This document shows positions 63,650 to 64,000 of a DNA stretch of 64,000 nucleotides, piece after piece (within the stretch, counting starts at the first letter, position 1; every line of letters begins with the position of its first letter). The notes under the pieces are model-generated. The model did not search any database. It worked only from the letters and a program-made list of their open reading frames with translations, and had not been told where the DNA came from. Both the position numbers and the translations under genes were made by a program. This stretch comes from Stenotrophomonas sp. ISL-67 (GTDB lineage: Bacteria; Pseudomonadota; Gammaproteobacteria; Xanthomonadales; Xanthomonadaceae): assembly GCF_018612915.1 (NCBI RefSeq), contig NZ_JAGGRL010000001.1:310001-374000 (forward strand). The letters run 5' to 3'.

Positions 63650-64000
63650 TTATCCAGGGGTCAACGTCGTCAACAACGCCTTTGCCGCATTGAACCGGTC
63701 CTCCGGCAGCGGCAACGGCACCTTGATCCGCAGCTTGTCCGGCCCATCCATCATGTACAGCTTGGGCTGCTTCTGGATCATCTGGATCACCGCCATCGGG
63801 TCGATGGACGGCTTGGCCTCGAACACGATGCGGCCGCCGTTCTCGCCCAGTTCCAGCTTGCGGATGCCCAACGCATTGCACTGCAGTTTCAGCTCTGCCA
63901 CTGCGAACAGATGCTTGGCGGCATCGGGCAGCAGGCCGAAGCGGTCGATCATCTCCACCTGCAGTTCGCGCAGCTCGCCACTGTCGCGCGCGCTGCTGAT
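63650..64000 (-). CDS. mfd: transcription-repair coupling factor Mfd, C-terminal part (runs off the window)
   Basis: The last 117 residues of Mfd, which removes stalled RNA polymerase and recruits UvrA. The segment SGELRELQVEMIDRFGLLPD and the following LKLQCNALGIRKLELGENGG match the Mfd C-terminal (TRCF) domain that occludes the UvrA-binding site. The protein ends ALLTTLTPG. The 5' part is outside the window. Confidence 0.93.
   Translation of the reverse strand: MSSARDSGELRELQVEMIDRFGLLPDAAKHLFAVAELKLQCNALGIRKLELGENGGRIVFEAKPSIDPMAVIQMIQKQPKLYMMDGPDKLRIKVPLPLPEDRFNAAKALLTTLTPG

Overview
The window is high-GC gammaproteobacterial chromosome with gene orders typical of Xanthomonadaceae: uvrA / rplU-rpmA-obgE / rpsT / murJ-ribF-ileS-lspA-ispH, rpsP-rimM-trmD-rplS, and ypjD / ffh. 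It is peppered with short palindromes that begin with GTAG. These match the GTAG-type REP (SMAG) elements described in Stenotrophomonas maltophilia, so Stenotrophomonas or a close relative is the best guess. This comes from recognising sequence, not from a database search.

Layout: 1-13 kb carries DNA repair, ribosome, lipid II flippase, flavin, isoprenoid and lipoprotein-processing genes, followed by an M61 peptidase and a YhhN membrane protein. 13-21 kb is more mixed: periplasmic trehalase, tRNA-Thr(CGT) with a lower-GC Abi_2/HEPN gene just downstream, a serine hydrolase, a D-lactate dehydrogenase-like enzyme, small unknown proteins and a SymE-type toxin gene with a structured leader. 21.4-25.6 kb is a cyoABCD bo3 quinol oxidase operon preceded by a small upstream ORF that stops on the cyoA start codon. 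25.7-42.5 kb is mostly core: radA, ypjD, ffh, nitronate monooxygenase plus a class IV aminotransferase, the rpsP operon, a MATE pump, hslR, katG, a DUF937 protein and mutS.

42.6-52.7 kb is the accessory part. It holds a barstar-family gene back to back with a second Abi/HEPN-like gene. Next is a compact three-gene operon for exported proteins: a tandem OsmC-like periplasmic protein, a large TonB-dependent receptor and a DUF1684 lipoprotein. A glycine-zipper protein follows, then a frameshifted MASE1 sensor-like gene with a divergent exported protein, the last pair bounded by a 16-bp inverted repeat. 52.7-58 kb forms a fatty-acid module: a FabR/DesT-like repressor divergent from a ferredoxin-type reductase and a desaturase, followed by oleate hydratase. 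The end holds a metallophosphatase, a zinc-type CDF exporter, gpmA, an M13 peptidase and the 3' end of mfd.

The most unusual observations are: the OsmC-OsmC / TonB receptor / DUF1684 operon; a 30-nt hairpin shared by the leaders of symE and katG; a dispersed family of long imperfect palindromes (five copies or half copies); REP elements that supply stop codons or in-frame coding sequence; and the upstream ORF coupled to cyoA. No CRISPR array, prophage, transposase or rRNA operon was seen.
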